From: CAYPSN01 sp041907025
GTDB lineage: Bacteria > Patescibacteriota > Saccharimonadia > CAILAD01 > JADZBC01
DNA length: 24,323 bases
NCBI GenBank assembly: GCA_041907025.1
Contig: JAYRIB010000012.1
Span: 1 to 24,323, forward strand
Reading direction: 5' to 3'
Both the position numbers and the translations under genes were made by a program. Shown piece after piece: positions 1 to 7,498 of the stretch. The stretch's first letter is position 1, and the number at the start of each line of letters is the position of its first letter. Under the pieces are notes generated by a model. It saw only the letters and a list, made by a program, of their open reading frames with translations, did no database searches and was not told the origin of the DNA.

Positions 1-39
1 AAGAATAAAATCATAGCTTCTATTGTACCCCATCTGGTA

Positions 40-305
40 GTGTCCTTGTTAGGAGGAATAACTCCCCGTAAAAAGAAAAGGGACCCTGCCGGTCAGTCTG
101 TATCCCCGAAGGGACCTTGGACTGACCGGCCGAGCCGTGAATGCGGTTGGCTTGCTAGCAAGCTTCCCCGCGGGATGGCGCTGTCGATGAACGCTGAGAG
201 CTGTGGGCTAACGGCGGACGGTCGATGGCGATGGCTCCATGACCCTGGGCAGGGGGCGTAACTGGGTGCAATTGGCCAAAACCAACTGAGGGGTGCCAAG
301 CCCTT
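40..305 (+). ncRNA. Candidate structured RNA or long structured leader, unidentified
   Basis: No protein is convincing here, but the sequence is dense in inverted repeats. GCCGGTCAGTC (88-98) pairs perfectly with GACTGACCGGC (120-130), and inside that loop TCCC (103-106) and GGGA (111-114) close a CGAA tetraloop. Further downstream are a 14-bp palindrome GCTTGCTAGCAAGC (149-162), GGTC-G-ATGG pairing with CCATGACC (about 219-242), CCCTGGGCAGGG, and TTGG/CCAA around 275-286. The stretch ends in AGGG...CCCTTTT (about 290-307), which resembles a weak terminator. I looked for the conserved cores of RNase P RNA, tmRNA, SRP RNA and common riboswitches and recognised none. It could be a lineage-specific small RNA, the 5' leader of the ORF at 306, or GC-rich filler. 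The boundaries are approximate and the start may lie before the window. Confidence 0.35.
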
Positions 306-515
306 TTGACACGTCGGGTCAGTAGTTTCACCCAGCCTATCAATCGGGTAGCGATGCCATTGCTGATGCTGTCGCTCATGGCTCTGCCCTTGGGCACCAC
401 CTATGTCTCGATTAATTCTCGCCTTTCCGAGCAGTCACTAGTCTTTCCTAGCGTCATCACCCAGCCGAAGCCGGAAGAAATAATACCACAGAAGCGGTAC
501 TTTGTGGCTATATAG
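306..515 (+). CDS. Possible small membrane or exported peptide, 69 aa
   Basis: This is a TTG-initiated ORF of 69 codons. Its N-terminus has basic residues (MTRRV, NR) followed by a hydrophobic stretch at about residues 16-35 and then a short polar tail, which is what a signal anchor looks like. A GAGGGG run lies 12 nt before the TTG, further than a normal Shine-Dalgarno site. It follows the hairpin-rich stretch 40-305, which could be its leader. I do not recognise a family. The weak start and short length leave real doubt that it is translated. Confidence 0.3.
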   Translation: MTRRVSSFTQPINRVAMPLLMLSLMALPLGTTYVSINSRLSEQSLVFPSVITQPKPEEIIPQKRYFVAI

Positions 516-544
516 TAACAAATATAACACCCTGTGTCAAGACT

Positions 545-1426
545 CTATAGCCTTTGGCACTTCGGGCAGATGTGCGTGCCGCGGCCGGCCACGCGGATCT
601 TCTCTATCACGCTGCCGCATACGGGGCAGTCCTGGCCCTCCCGCCTAAATACCTGGGCAAACTTCAGGTAGCTGCCCTTATTGCCATCCGCGTCCACGTA
701 GTTCTTATCACTCGATCCGCCGTGATCAATCGAGAGCTGCAAGAAGTACTTAATTGCCTCATGCAGCTTCCTAATCTTTGTCGCTGGCACGTCCGCTACC
801 TTGGTAGATGGGTGGATCTTGGCCATGTGCAGCGACTCATCAGCATAAATGTTCCCCACTCCAGCTACGGTAGACTGATCAAGAATTGCCGCCTTAATAG
901 TAGTCCTGGCACGGCGCGTCAAACGCTTGTGAAACTCTGCCAGGGTAAACTCTGGCCCGAGTGGCTCCGGACCCACCCGCTTAAAGAAGTCGATCTCCAT
1001 TACCTCAGGCGTCGGGACCAGCTTTACCCAGCCAAACTTGCGCTGGTCGTTAAAGAACAGCTCGGCCGTTCGTTTCCCCTCTGCCAATTCAAACGTCACC
1101 CTGGTCGACTTATCTGGTAGCTCACCTATTAAGCTATCGTTCGGGTGTCCTGCACCCCAGCGCTCACCATCCCCTGCTCGATACACCAACTGACCGGTCA
1201 TCTTTAAGTGGATCACCAGTGTGTAGTTGGTACTGAGCTCTATGAGTAAAACTTTTGCTCGGCGTTTTACTGCCGTCACGGTTGAGCCAATTACATACTT
1301 CTTAACTTGCGTGTGGTCATTTGGGAAGCCTCTGGGCCAATCAAACTCGACTGCCTTGATGGTCATGCCTGGCAGGTACTTACTCAAGCCCATTCGTACT
1401 GTTTCTACCTCTGGTAATTCTGGCAT
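545..1426 (-). CDS. mutM: Formamidopyrimidine-DNA glycosylase (MutM/Fpg)
   Basis: Base-excision repair glycosylase/AP lyase that removes 8-oxoguanine and formamidopyrimidines. The protein is 293 aa, slightly longer than the usual 270 or so. The N-terminus PELPEVETVR carries the catalytic Pro (exposed after Met removal) and Glu of the Fpg branch, as opposed to Nei. HLKMTGQL supplies the conserved Lys, FFNDQRKFG the DNA-binding loop, and GVGNIYADESL the helix-two-turn-helix region. The C-terminal zinc finger is intact (CPVC ... CPKC with GRGTHIC carrying the catalytic-loop Arg). The start is well fixed: AGGAGG (1431-1436) lies 4 nt upstream. A TATAAT at 1445-1450 predicts a 12-nt leader that is little more than the Shine-Dalgarno site. 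The gene is divergent from the small gene at 1540. Together with polA and the MutY-like protein it forms a GO-type repair set in this window. Confidence 0.97.
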   Translation of the reverse strand: MPELPEVETVRMGLSKYLPGMTIKAVEFDWPRGFPNDHTQVKKYVIGSTVTAVKRRAKVLLIELSTNYTLVIHLKMTGQLVYRAGDGERWGAGHPNDSLIGELPDKSTRVTFELAEGKRTAELFFNDQRKFGWVKLVPTPEVMEIDFFKRVGPEPLGPEFTLAEFHKRLTRRARTTIKAAILDQSTVAGVGNIYADESLHMAKIHPSTKVADVPATKIRKLHEAIKYFLQLSIDHGGSSDKNYVDADGNKGSYLKFAQVFRREGQDCPVCGSVIEKIRVAGRGTHICPKCQRL

Positions 1427-1444
1427 AGCGCCTCCTTGCCTCTC

Positions 1445-1450
1445 ATTATA
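1445..1450 (-). promoter_or_regulatory. -10 box of mutM
   Basis: A perfect TATAAT on the minus strand. The predicted +1 is at about 1438, 12 nt before the mutM ATG. No good -35 hexamer is found 16-18 bp upstream. It is divergent from the promoter at 1463-1491. Confidence 0.6.
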
Positions 1451-1462
1451 CCTATTCTACAC

Positions 1463-1491
1463 TTTACAGATAGTAAATCGGACTTTATGCT
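1463..1491 (+). promoter_or_regulatory. Sigma70-type promoter of the gene at 1540
   Basis: TTTACA (1463-1468), a 17-bp spacer and TATGCT (1486-1491). The predicted +1 is about 1498, giving a 42-nt leader with GGAGGT before the ATG. Confidence 0.6.
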
Positions 1492-1539
1492 GGTAACAAC
1501 TCGCTACACACACCCGACAGAAATGGAGGTAGCGCGTTC

Positions 1540-1911
1540 ATGTCAGTACTTGATGAAATCAACGCCGCCCTGGCCGGACACACGGTCTTCGGTGAAGGAT
1601 CTCCCAGTGTGGTTCACATCGAACCACCCGGCTCAGCCTGGGGAGCCCTCGTGAGCGTGTATCCACGGGCGGGCTCCGATCGAGTCACGCTGACGGTTAC
1701 CGTCTCGTCCAACACGCCAAGAAGCAAGCTGGGACTCGAATCTGCTCAGCTGGTCGGCATCAAGCCAGATTCTGGCGATCTGGTGGCATTCAAGAAGCCG
1801 CTCGGACCCATCGGCAGGTACGGCGAGACCATTCGTGGCAGTTGGAACATCGAACCAATCTCGGGTGGCATCACGCTGGAACTCCGAGAACTACAGCCAG
1901 CGGCCTCGTAG
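1540..1911 (+). CDS. Small protein of unknown function, 123 aa
   Basis: Not recognised. It is a soluble 123-aa protein with no signal peptide, no membrane segment and no Cys. Alternating hydrophobic/polar stretches (VTLTVTVSSN, GGITLELREL) suggest a mostly beta fold. The start is supported by GGAGGT about 9 nt upstream of the ATG. The gene is a complete stand-alone unit: a 17-spaced promoter at 1463-1491, a 42-nt leader, and a strong terminator directly after the stop. Its GC-rich codon choice (CTC, GTC, ATC, CGG) looks different from the neighbouring core genes, though I have not counted codons. It is divergent from mutM. It may be an acquired or lineage-specific accessory gene. Confidence 0.75.
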   Translation: MSVLDEINAALAGHTVFGEGSPSVVHIEPPGSAWGALVSVYPRAGSDRVTLTVTVSSNTPRSKLGLESAQLVGIKPDSGDLVAFKKPLGPIGRYGETIRGSWNIEPISGGITLELRELQPAAS

Positions 1912-1957
1912 GCCCGCGAGGGAATCCCACGATTCTTTCGCGGGCTTCCCTCTTTTT
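1912..1957 (+). terminator. Rho-independent terminator
   Basis: GCCCGCGA (1912-1919) pairs perfectly with TCGCGGGC (1938-1945), followed by a pyrimidine tract with a run of Ts (TTCCCTCTTTTTA). It starts immediately at the stop codon of the 1540 gene and separates it from the promoter at 1966. Confidence 0.85.
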
Positions 1958-1965
1958 AGAAGCTA

Positions 1966-1996
1966 TTGACAAATTAAGATCAATATTCTAGAATAT
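1966..1996 (+). promoter_or_regulatory. Strong promoter with palindromic operator candidate
   Basis: A perfect TTGACA (1966-1971), a 17-bp spacer and TAGAAT (1989-1994), the closest match to the sigma70 consensus in the window. The -10 lies inside a perfect 14-bp palindrome, ATATTCTAGAATAT (1983-1996), which could be a repressor site blocking the promoter. Predicted +1 is about 2001. Confidence 0.75.
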
Positions 1997-2003
1997 AGCT
2001 GAT

Positions 2004-2020
2004 CTTCGGATGTCCCGAAG
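2004..2020 (+). promoter_or_regulatory. Leader hairpin covering the ribosome binding site
   Basis: CTTCGG (2004-2009) and CCGAAG (2015-2020) form a perfect 6-bp stem with a 5-nt loop in the 28-nt leader of the 2029 gene. The right arm contains the GAAG of the only Shine-Dalgarno-like sequence (GAAGGT), so the hairpin could limit translation. The structure is seen; the regulatory effect is inferred. Confidence 0.4.
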
Positions 2021-2028
2021 GTAGCAAG

Positions 2029-2274
2029 TTGAGAGAAGAGGAAGAGAAGTTGGCAGACGACAAGGGCAAGGCCAAGAAGATCAATTCCACGATCGACAGC
2101 GTCCTGTGGAAGCTGATCGGTGGTACGATCCTCCTGGTCCTGATCAGGATGTACCTCTCCACGATCGTGATCATCTTGGGCCTCATCGCGGCGATCGCCC
2201 TGGCGATCTACCTGTTCGTGCGATTCAATCGCGAGCGCAACGAACACCGCGAGTACCGCCGCACCCACCCGTAG
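2029..2274 (+). CDS. Small two-helix membrane protein, 81 aa
   Basis: Not recognised as a family. The 81-aa protein has a very charged N-terminus (REEEEK, KGKAKK), then two adjacent hydrophobic segments at about residues 27-43 and 44-65, and a charged Arg/Glu-rich tail (RFNRERNEHREYRR). This resembles a helical-hairpin membrane protein with both ends in the cytoplasm. The start is TTG at 2029 with GAAGGT upstream. A competing ATG at 2010 gives only four codons. It is driven by the strong 1966-1994 promoter. An 8-codon ORF follows 49 nt downstream on the same strand. A small membrane regulator or toxin-like peptide is possible but not supported by any motif. Confidence 0.65.
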   Translation: MREEEEKLADDKGKAKKINSTIDSVLWKLIGGTILLVLIRMYLSTIVIILGLIAAIALAIYLFVRFNRERNEHREYRRTHP

Positions 2275-2310
2275 CAACCCGCTACCCCAACCGCTAGTGC
2301 GAGCTAGTAG

Positions 2311-2349
2311 AAGGAGGCGCCTATGCGCTTTCAAGGGTTGTGCGAGTGA
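2311..2349 (+). CDS. Possible 8-codon micro-ORF with strong RBS
   Basis: AAGGAGG (2311-2317) sits 5 nt before ATG 2323, and the frame closes after MRFQGLCE at TGA 2347-2349. The Shine-Dalgarno site is among the best in the window, yet the product is only 8 residues. The sequence after it is hairpin-rich (a bulged GTCT-GGCC/GGCC-AAGAC stem at about 2365-2385, then the element at 2409-2459). It may be a leader peptide, a decoy ribosome site, or the remnant of a lost gene. Confidence 0.3.
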   Translation, partial: KEAPMRFQGLCE

Positions 2350-2408
2350 TCGTGCAGCCTTAAGTCTGGCCTCCGGGCCAAGACCAATCTGCCCCTTCCC
2401 TTCTCAAC

Positions 2409-2459
2409 CCCGTAATCAAATGCGTGTTTGATCTGACGAGTTCAAAAGAACGAAACGGG
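2409..2459. other. Three-way-junction-like inverted repeats between convergent genes
   Basis: CCCGT (2409-2413) pairs with ACGGG (2455-2459). Between them are two further hairpins: ATCAAA (2415-2420)/TTTGAT (2427-2432), and GTTC (2440-2443)/GAAC (2448-2451) around an AAAA loop. It lies between the 2029 unit and the end of the HAD gene (2470). There is no clear T-tract on either strand, so a terminator role is uncertain. It could be part of a small structured RNA. Confidence 0.35.
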
Positions 2460-2469
2460 ACCAATAAAA

Positions 2470-3042
2470 CTAGATTGTAGCTTCCAAGTATTGCTTGAAC
2501 ACTGCAAAGCCTTGACTGTAATGATAGCCCTGCATACCTGCTGTAACGGCAGCATCCACGTTTGGCTTGCGGTCATCGACAAACAGAATCTCGCCCGCTG
2601 GCACATCGACCGAACTTAGCAACTTGGCATAAAACTCCGGCTGCGGCTTAATGACGCCCATCTCGGACGACACAAAGACGTGCTTGAATATGCCATCAAA
2701 GCCGTCTTGGTGGAGTAGCTCGGTAAGCAAGCCTGCGCTGGCATTGCTGGCCACGTAGAGCTCATAGCGATTAACGAGGTCGTTCTTGATGTAGCTCAGC
2801 AGCATCGGCTCTAAGGGCGCCACGCCATGCTCCTTGGCCTTAAGAACCGCTGCGTCCACACCAGCTACTCTGGCAACTTGGGAGTAGTAATCATCGCCAT
2901 CAAGTTTGCCTAAATCCCGCTCGCGGAACAAGCGGTGGACCTCGGCCTGAGCGACTTCTGGCAATCCAGAGCTATCCACCCAATTATGCCCGTAATCATT
3001 GAGTATTACCCCAAAGCAGTCAAAAGCAATCGCTCGAATCAT
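2470..3042 (-). CDS. HAD-superfamily hydrolase (subfamily IA-like)
   Basis: A 190-aa haloacid-dehalogenase-like hydrolase. Motif I is FDCFG (nucleophile D8), motif II is VASNAS, motif III is the Lys of VIKPQPEF, and motif IV is FVDDRKPN. The second motif-I Asp, the usual acid/base of phosphatases, is replaced by Phe, so the reaction is uncertain. Substrate unknown. The ATG at 3042 overlaps the polA stop as ATGA, with GGAGGGG two bases upstream, so it is translationally coupled to polA. The open frame runs 43 codons further upstream, but that part is only a shadow of the polA 3' end. Co-transcription with polA suggests a housekeeping link such as nucleotide clean-up, but this is inference. Confidence 0.88.
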   Translation of the reverse strand: MIRAIAFDCFGVILNDYGHNWVDSSGLPEVAQAEVHRLFRERDLGKLDGDDYYSQVARVAGVDAAVLKAKEHGVAPLEPMLLSYIKNDLVNRYELYVASNASAGLLTELLHQDGFDGIFKHVFVSSEMGVIKPQPEFYAKLLSSVDVPAGEILFVDDRKPNVDAAVTAGMQGYHYSQGFAVFKQYLEATI

Positions 3043-5798
3043 AGCCCCTCCAGCGTGCCCCAGCTGAGCCCTGCAGAAATGTTGACCTCTATTGGCACGC
3101 TGAACTTGTGGACACCGAGCATGTCCTTTCGTAACACGGCCGCGACAGCTGCCACCTGATCCTGGCCGCACTCTATAATCAATTCGTCATGAATCTGTAA
3201 TAGCATCTGAGCGCCCTTGGGTAGGGTTTGAGCAATCTTGATCATGGCCAACTTCATCATGTCTGCGGCCGTGCCCTGGAGCGGCATATTAACCGCTGCC
3301 CGCTCAGCCGCCGAGCGAATCACATAGTTATTAGACTTCACGTCCGGACATGGACGGCGCCGCCCAAACAGCGTCTCGGTATAGCCCTTGGCGTGAGCTT
3401 GTATCTTGATCCGCTCAATGTAGTCAGCTACACCTTTGCGCAGTTCAAAATAACGGTCTATAAAAGCCCGCGACTCGGCGTAATCCATACCGGTGGCTTG
3501 GCTGAGTCCATGCGGGCTCATACCATAGAGCACACCAAAGTTAATCGTTTTAGCTCCCGAGCGTTGATCCTTAGTAACGTCACTCGGGTCGATGCCAAAC
3601 ATTTCAGCAGCCGTAAGAGTATGAATATCTATGCCACTTTTGAACGCTTCGATCATAGGTTTGTCGTCAGCCAACTCTGCCGCTAACCTAAGCTCGATCT
3701 GGCTATAGTCGGCCGCTACCAGCACCTTGCCCTTGCCTGCCACAAAAGCATGGCGAATTTCACGGCCAAGCTCGGTGCGCACAGGTATGTTCTGCAAGTT
3801 CGGATTAGTCGAGCTCAGTCGCCCGGTTTGAGCTATAGTCTGACTGTAGCTGGTGTGAATTCGCCCCGTAGTCGGGTTCACCAGCAATGGCAGAGCGTCC
3901 ACATACGTGCTTTTGAGCTTAGCTGACTCGCGGTATTCAAACAGTAAATCGATAATAGGGTGCGCGCCGCGCAGCTTTTCGAGCTCACTCGCAGCCGTCG
4001 ACACACCAGTTTTGATCTTCTTAAGAGCTGATGATTCAATCTTGAGTTTATCGAACAGGATCACTTTGAGCTGTTGGGTGGAGGCAATATTGAACTTCTC
4101 CCCCGCGAGCTCCCAGATCTGCTCCTCTATCTTGGTTAAGCGAGCGTTAATCTCTTTAGCAAACTCTGTTAGGAAGTCCACGTCGAGCTCTACGCCAGCG
4201 CATTCCATGTCGCCCAGGACCGGGATGAGCGGCCATTCCATTTGATCAGCTACCTCGCTAACCTGGCCGTAGCCCTTGAGCTGCTTGGCCAGCAGTTCGT
4301 AGAGCCGCCAACTCATATCAGCGTCTTCGGCCGCATAGACCGTAGCTTCGCTCACCGGTACTTCGGCAAAGGTCTTTTGCCCTTTACCCTTAGCCCCTAT
4401 CAGCTCAGTAATCTCAACCATCTCAATGCCCAGTTCAGCGTAAGCGAGGGCACTCAGGGTTTGGGCGCGGCCAATTGGGTTCAGCAAGAAGGCCGCCACC
4501 ATGGTGTCGAAACTTATGGGGCTTACGTTGACGCCGTGACGCTTCATCACCTGATAATCAAACTTGATGTTGTGCCCAACTTTGCCAATCTTGGTATCCT
4601 CAAGCAGGGGCTTAATAACCTCGAGAGCAGTCTCAATAGATAGTTGTGCACCTTCAGTGTGCCCCACTGGCACATAATATGCCTGCCCCGCCTGCCAGCT
4701 AAAGCTCATACCGACTAAGTTAGCGTTAAGTACATCTAAGCTATCCGTTTCGGTATCAAAAGCTATCATTTTTTGCTTGGCAATATCGCCTGCCAATTGC
4801 TCTAGCTTAGCTACAGTATCCACGCAAATATACTTGGAACTTTTTAGATGATCACGGTTCGGTTCCGGCTTAGCCTGAGCTTCGTTCTCATCTGTAAACA
4901 ATGATTCCTGATCACTTATTGTGTTCACGGTATTGTGACCCGGCAGCTTGGCAAGTAAGCTTCTGAATTCGAGTCGATGAAAGAGTTCATGTACATGCTG
5001 CTTGTCATAATCATGAATGTGGGCTGTACGTAAATCGAAGTCGAGCTCCACGTCTCGGCTAATGCGCGACAGCGTCAAGCTTAGCTCGGCCAAGTCGCGG
5101 TTCTCTTCCATCTTCTTGCGCACAGCCGGCTTGAGTTCATCCAAATGATCGTAAATACCATCAAGCGTTTTATACTTGGCCACCAGCTCAGTCGCCGTCT
5201 TGTCACCCACCCCGGGTACGCCGGGAATATTGTCACTGGTATCACCCTTGAGCGCCTTGTAGACCACAAACTCCTCGGGAGTAACGCCGTACTTTTCCTC
5301 CACCGCCGCGCGGTCATACAGCACCGTGTCGCTAAAGCCACGACGCATGGTGTAGACCTTTACGTGATCATCCACCAGCTGGAGCTCATCCATGTCTCCA
5401 GTTACAATCACCACCTCAAGCTCCTTGCTGTAGCGGTGTGCCAGCGTACCAATCACATCATCAGCCTCATAACCCTCGCGTTCCATCAGCGGCATATTAA
5501 AGGCCTCCACCACCTCACGGGTAAGCGGCATTTGGGCAATCAGCTCATCGTCGGTCTTCTTGCGGGTACCTTTGTAGTCGTCATAAAGGTCATGGCGAAA
5601 GGTCTTACCAGGCAAGTCCCAGGCTACCGCCACGTAGTCGGGCTTTAGGTCGGTCAGCGCCTTAAGCATAATGGTTACAAACCCATACACCGCATTAGTC
5701 GGCGTACCATCCTTAGTCGACAGGTAAGGAATAGCATGATAACCGCGGTGCAACAGTGCGTGACCGTCGAACAATACGAGTTTTTTGCGTTGGCTCAT
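3039..5798 (-). CDS. polA: DNA polymerase I
   Basis: Full-length 919-aa Pol I for Okazaki-fragment processing and repair synthesis. Residues 1 to about 290 form the 5'-3' (flap) nuclease, with the Asp-rich sites GYEADDVIG and VTGDMDELQL and a helix-hairpin-helix at GVPGVGDKTA. The 3'-5' exonuclease domain (about 325-510) keeps its catalytic residues: FDTE (D348, E350), NIKFD and YAAED (Y488, D492), so proofreading is probably active, unlike in many bacterial Pol I. The polymerase domain has motif A DYSQIELR (D697), motif B with F754 and Y758, and motif C QIHDELI (D871). The ATG at 5798 has no Shine-Dalgarno site. A TATAAT ends six bases upstream, so the mRNA is predicted to be leaderless. The HAD gene is coupled behind it, and the divergent gene at 5844 shares a 45-bp promoter region. 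Confidence 0.98.
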   Translation of the reverse strand: MSQRKKLVLFDGHALLHRGYHAIPYLSTKDGTPTNAVYGFVTIMLKALTDLKPDYVAVAWDLPGKTFRHDLYDDYKGTRKKTDDELIAQMPLTREVVEAFNMPLMEREGYEADDVIGTLAHRYSKELEVVIVTGDMDELQLVDDHVKVYTMRRGFSDTVLYDRAAVEEKYGVTPEEFVVYKALKGDTSDNIPGVPGVGDKTATELVAKYKTLDGIYDHLDELKPAVRKKMEENRDLAELSLTLSRISRDVELDFDLRTAHIHDYDKQHVHELFHRLEFRSLLAKLPGHNTVNTISDQESLFTDENEAQAKPEPNRDHLKSSKYICVDTVAKLEQLAGDIAKQKMIAFDTETDSLDVLNANLVGMSFSWQAGQAYYVPVGHTEGAQLSIETALEVIKPLLEDTKIGKVGHNIKFDYQVMKRHGVNVSPISFDTMVAAFLLNPIGRAQTLSALAYAELGIEMVEITELIGAKGKGQKTFAEVPVSEATVYAAEDADMSWRLYELLAKQLKGYGQVSEVADQMEWPLIPVLGDMECAGVELDVDFLTEFAKEINARLTKIEEQIWELAGEKFNIASTQQLKVILFDKLKIESSALKKIKTGVSTAASELEKLRGAHPIIDLLFEYRESAKLKSTYVDALPLLVNPTTGRIHTSYSQTIAQTGRLSSTNPNLQNIPVRTELGREIRHAFVAGKGKVLVAADYSQIELRLAAELADDKPMIEAFKSGIDIHTLTAAEMFGIDPSDVTKDQRSGAKTINFGVLYGMSPHGLSQATGMDYAESRAFIDRYFELRKGVADYIERIKIQAHAKGYTETLFGRRRPCPDVKSNNYVIRSAAERAAVNMPLQGTAADMMKLAMIKIAQTLPKGAQMLLQIHDELIIECGQDQVAAVAAVLRKDMLGVHKFSVPIEVNISAGLSWGTLEGL

Positions 5799-5804
5799 AG
5801 GAGT

Positions 5805-5810
5805 ATTATA
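5805..5810 (-). promoter_or_regulatory. -10 box of polA (leaderless)
   Basis: TATAAT on the minus strand, six bases before the polA ATG, which places +1 on the A of ATG. The expected -35 position falls on the -10 of the divergent 5844 gene and does not resemble TTGACA. Confidence 0.7.
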
Positions 5811-5831
5811 GCTTATCCATGCGCGATGTGC

Positions 5832-5837
5832 TTTAAT
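5832..5837 (+). promoter_or_regulatory. -10 box of the 5844 gene (leaderless, extended -10)
   Basis: TTTAAT preceded by TGC (extended -10), six bases before ATG 5844. It is back-to-back with the polA promoter. Confidence 0.5.
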
Positions 5838-5843
5838 GTGGGT

Positions 5844-6134
5844 ATGAGTATGGCCGAACCGCTACACTCCCCAACACCAGAAGCCGATTCTGCGCCGGAC
5901 TACAACGCCGATGACTCGAGCGATCAAGGGGAGATCCCTAACCCAAAAACTATCGATAGAGATATTGCCCAACTTGGTGTGTATGAGGGTAAACTTATCG
6001 GCTCTAAGGCGCTGAAGTTCCTCGATGAGATCGGCGAGAACATTGAGGGCATAAGTGTCGCCAATGCCGAGTATCAAGTCCATGAAATCGTACAAGAAGG
6101 CCTCCTGCCTTACATCTCATACGTAAAAACCTGA
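5844..6134 (+). CDS. Small acidic protein, unknown; probable N-terminal part of a frame-split gene
   Basis: A 96-aa acidic protein with a disordered, Pro/Asp/Ser-rich N-terminus (about residues 1-35), followed by a likely helical part (IDRDIAQLGVYEG, ALKFLDEIGENIEG). No family recognised. I chose ATG 5844 because TTTAAT with TGC before it lies exactly six bases upstream; the longer open frame is antisense to polA. The frame ends at TGA 6132-6134 just after an A5 run (6125-6129). Stepping back one base there gives a frame that continues 58 codons to TAG 6302-6304, for a joined product of 153 aa. This could be a sequencing error in the homopolymer, a real frameshift mutation, or slippage. Confidence 0.6.
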   Translation: MSMAEPLHSPTPEADSAPDYNADDSSDQGEIPNPKTIDRDIAQLGVYEGKLIGSKALKFLDEIGENIEGISVANAEYQVHEIVQEGLLPYISYVKT

Positions 6135-6304
6135 GCGAGGACAATCGGCGAGTAATGCAAGATGCAGGCTATATGGACATCGATTCGATGACTGTACTTC
6201 AAAAAGCTTTCGCTCTAAAAGTAGCGAGGAGTATCGCAAAAGAACAGCCTGCACCAGAGAGACCTGCGCCTCCGCCCATGCCCCCTAGGCCGAGGGAGAG
6301 CTAG
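6128..6304 (+). pseudogene. Continuation of the 5844 gene in the -1 frame
   Basis: Read from AAC 6128-6130, this frame gives 58 codons starting NLSEDNRRVMQDAGYMDID, then a helix-like stretch (MTVLQKAFALKVARSIAK) and a Pro-rich end. It joins smoothly to YVK of the upstream frame, and the terminator at 6312 follows directly, both of which fit one gene. An independent start exists at ATG 6155 (49 aa), but its nearest GAGG is about 14 nt away. Without the frameshift this would be the C-terminal third of the 153-aa protein. Confidence 0.45.
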
Positions 6305-6311
6305 GAAATAT

Positions 6312-6352
6312 TAACACCAAATAGCGCCCGATTGGGGCGCTATTTGGTGTTA
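6312..6352. terminator. Bidirectional terminator hairpin, perfect 18-bp stem
   Basis: TAACACCAAATAGCGCCC (6312-6329) and its exact reverse complement (6335-6352) flank the 5-nt loop GATTG. It sits between the convergent 5844 gene and rpoD and can serve both. Its AT-rich outer part supplies U-rich flanks on each strand. Confidence 0.85.
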
Positions 6353-6369
6353 GCTAGTTGAGTCTTCTA

Positions 6370-7491
<1,122 letters not shown>

Positions 7492-7498
7492 AAATGTA

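Noticed and set aside
40..261. 73-aa GTG-start ORF
   Set aside because: The translation looks random (no hydrophobic core or motif) and the stretch is explained better by RNA-like inverted repeats. The AGGAGG at 52-57 lies after this start and has no start codon at the right distance.
40..305. RNase P RNA, tmRNA or SRP RNA
   Set aside because: The conserved cores (for example GAGGAAAGTC of RNase P, the tRNA-like end of tmRNA, the SRP GNAR-type apical region) were not seen. Kept only as an unidentified structured candidate.
554..1120. 188-aa open frame opposite mutM
   Set aside because: Fully antisense to a well-supported gene. No motifs or ribosome site.
1963..2334. 123-aa minus-strand open frame over the 2029 gene
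   Set aside because: Antisense to the unit with a near-consensus promoter. Acidic low-complexity translation and no plausible promoter.
3043..3171. Longer N-terminus of the HAD hydrolase
   Set aside because: It lies inside the polA 3' end in another frame. The HAD homology begins at MIRAIAFD with GGAGGGG just upstream.
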